From assembly GCA_020796225.1 (NCBI GenBank), contig CM036755.1, positions 66,098,049 to 66,162,048 of the forward strand: a stretch of 64,000 bases of DNA. Reading direction: 5' to 3'. This document shows, piece by piece, positions 62,571 to 64,000 of this stretch; the first letter of the stretch is position 1, and each line of letters opens with the position of its first letter. The position numbers and the translations under genes are program-made. The DNA comes from Arion vulgaris (lineage: Eukaryota > Mollusca > Gastropoda > Stylommatophora > Arionidae). Under the pieces are notes generated by a model, which was not told the DNA's origin, did no database searches, and saw only the letters and a list, made by a program, of their open reading frames with translations.

Positions 62571-62944
62571 AGCTAAGCTAATACACGATCTAATGGAACT
62601 ACCTAGTGACACCACCATACATCTACTATCTTGCTAGCCTCAATAAGACTAGAAGACTGTGTTTGTATGATTTTAAATCACGACGTTTGGTGTCGTGTCG
62701 CTGTGCCCAACATGACACGAACAAAAGCTTCCACGCACAGGCTTCACAACATAAGTAACTTGAAAAGCCTTCTGTGTATGTATTCTTTGCCAACTACGTA
62801 TCTATTTTTTAATTATGCATGGTTCAATTCATTCTCCCGTGATATCTTTAAAAAAAAAAGTAACAGTGCAATGGATGATGACTCTCACTGTGTGCTCTCT
62901 GCATTATTTGACTTGATTAATTCTTTCTTACTATATATGTTTAT

Positions 62945-63080
62945 TTAGTGGTATGATCATTATCACTGCACATGGAAGCAATTAGTACATAAGTGCTCCT
63001 ATCTCATCTTCAGTATGTCTCTCAGCTTGTGGCAAATAATGACACATGTTCTTTGTTGGTTTATTATTCTTCTTCTTTGA
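62945..63080 (-). mobile_element. LINE-7b end fragment
   Basis: TCACTGCACATGGAAGCAAT, ATAAGTGCTCCTATCTCATC and CTTTGTTGGTTTATTATTCT match 8.6 and 39.8 kb. Confidence 0.65.
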
Positions 63081-63119
63081 CTACCAGTATTGTGCTCTTC
63101 TCTAATAATAATAAGTCAT

Positions 63120-63400
63120 CTTGTATATACGTTACATAGGGTCTGCAAGCAATTCCCCCATACAGCTCTATCCTGGGCAACTCGCACAATCTTCTATGTG
63201 GAACTGAGACCGATATTTTTAACCTCTCTCAGCAAAGTTCGTTTCTGGGTGTCCTTAGGTCGTCCTATCTTTCTTCAACCCTTTGCATCCCACTTCAATG
63301 CCTGCTTTGAGATGTTTTGATCATTTCTTCTCAAGGTTTGTCAGGCATATCTCTCTCTATCTTCTCCTTCTTATAAAAAGTTGGTACTAGTGGTTGACCA
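63120..63400 (-). mobile_element. LINE-2 tail
   Basis: The minus strand encodes residues equivalent to ERVAQDRAV and KGRPKDT: GTTACATAGGGTCTGCAAGC, CTCTCTCAGCAAAGTTCGTT, CATCCCACTTCAATGCCTGC. Confidence 0.75.
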
Positions 63401-63454
63401 GCCATTTATATGATTTCATCACTTCTCCTGAATTCGTTTCATTCTATGCTCATC

Positions 63455-63545
63455 TATTTTCAAATGCATTCAACTTGCTTTCTATATCTTTAGTCATTTT
63501 CCAACTCTCGCTGGCATATGTTAGGATTGATACAACATTTGAATT
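63455..63545 (-). mobile_element. LINE-3-type RT fragment
   Basis: Near-identical to 30.31-30.41 kb: TTTTCAAATGCATTCAACTT, GGCATATGTTAGGATTGATA. Confidence 0.65.
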
Positions 63546-63624
63546 GAAATACGTAATTTAATTTTAATACTATATAACTTGCAGTTCCATATTTTATTTA
63601 GACTTTAAAATCTTTTCTATCTAC

Positions 63625-63720
63625 ACCACAATGACTTGGTATTCTTGCAGTCTGGTTAGGGTCGTAGATTCACCATCAACATCACTTGAATCATTTACAC
63701 GTCCTCTCTCTCCCTGAGCG
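63625..63720 (-). mobile_element. LINE-7b fragment
   Basis: CTTGGTATTCTTGCAGTCTG and TCACTTGAATCATTTACACG: reverse complement of 35.87-35.95 kb. Confidence 0.65.
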
Positions 63721-63747
63721 TATTGAGTATATATATATATATCTATC

Positions 63748-63805
63748 CCTTGGCTACGTTTGAATTCATAGCGTACGGACGCAAGAAGAAGGAGACTGGA
63801 AAATA
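63748..63805 (+). mobile_element. SINE-D 3' end
   Basis: GGCTACGTTTGAATTCATAG, CGTACGGACGCAAGAAGAAG. Short fragment. Confidence 0.5.
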
Positions 63806-64000
63806 TCCAGATTGCTCTACTTAAGACCCCGCACTGAGTACTTTCCGAGCGTGAATCGAGCACTGTACCTCATCACTATTGAGATCTTCAATTTAGACAG
63901 TCTGCACATCTGAAATAGATACTGTTGAATAGTTTGGATAGAAGTATAAAAGACTGATTATAAATGCATTGATGGCCCCGAAGGCGACATTATTCTGGCT

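Noticed and set aside
60385..64000. KIF13 exon 3
   Set aside because: Looked for the conserved KxFAFDxCFWS segment on the plus strand; not found, so it must lie beyond the window.

Overview
This window is a piece of a repeat-rich, AT-rich invertebrate animal genome. Two multi-exon genes with GT-AG introns are recognisable, and almost everything else is old mobile DNA. Nothing prokaryotic, viral or CRISPR-like is present. The species cannot be named from the sequence. An arthropod or lophotrochozoan would fit the protein sequences and the many tRNA-headed SINEs, but that is inference.

Gene 1 (minus strand, 14484-37382) is a complete 11-exon SLC17 transporter that I call a sialin-like lysosomal/vesicular anion transporter (SLC17A5 type). 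All ten introns have GT-AG ends and consistent phase, and the spliced frame is about 548 codons. The exception is the first third of exon 3, which carries two stop codons and compensating frameshifts. Gene 2 (plus strand, 53335 to beyond the window) is the start of a kinesin-3 motor of the KIF13/Khc-73 type. Only its first two coding exons are inside, with a 5.4 kb intron 1 and an intron 2 that runs off the end. The genes are divergent, with about 16 kb of transposon-filled DNA between their start codons.

The rest is a nested transposon graveyard. I use working names. LINE-1 to LINE-14 are families of 5'-truncated non-LTR retrotransposon tails, recognised by characteristic C-terminal peptides: LINE-1 ARGRTSKRWSD, LINE-2 [14 protein letters not shown]-3 [18 protein letters not shown]-4 ELVEGLCSN, LINE-5 [19 protein letters not shown]-6 [20 protein letters not shown]-7 RNase H CPGHAGV, LINE-8 RLPTDSTPQRAM, LINE-9 a CPTCGRD finger, LINE-10 HNRLNKHLHRL, LINE-11 IGRKAAKRQQW, LINE-12 PECQLCAHHHET, LINE-13 FFGHVMRKDSLENI, LINE-14 LTMCEMKCLRKAVE. 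SINE-A and SINE-B are two abundant short repeats that share a central core and a GAAGAAGAA-type 3' tail. Element G is a longer, GC-rich relative of that tail. SINE-D is a third short repeat, and SINE-T1 to T4 have visible tRNA-like heads. DNA transposons include two hAT-type MITE families with 8-bp target duplications, a mariner-type MITE, a TTAA mini-element and a family of long inverted-repeat (foldback) elements. hAT transposase remnants are at 2.9-3.6 kb and probably at 51.3-51.6 kb.

Layout: 0-14 kb, tandem array, LINE tails, hAT remnant, nested SINEs. 14.4-37.4 kb, the sialin-like gene with repeat-filled introns. 37.4-53.3 kb, intergenic SINE/LINE/MITE mosaic. 53.3-64 kb, KIF13 exons 1-2, two intronic minisatellites, more SINEs and a hAT MITE. 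The best leads are the modular SINE-A/B/G system, the hAT MITEs with intact target duplications, the minisatellite born inside a LINE reading frame, the foldback element next to the sialin stop codon, and the local damage in sialin exon 3.
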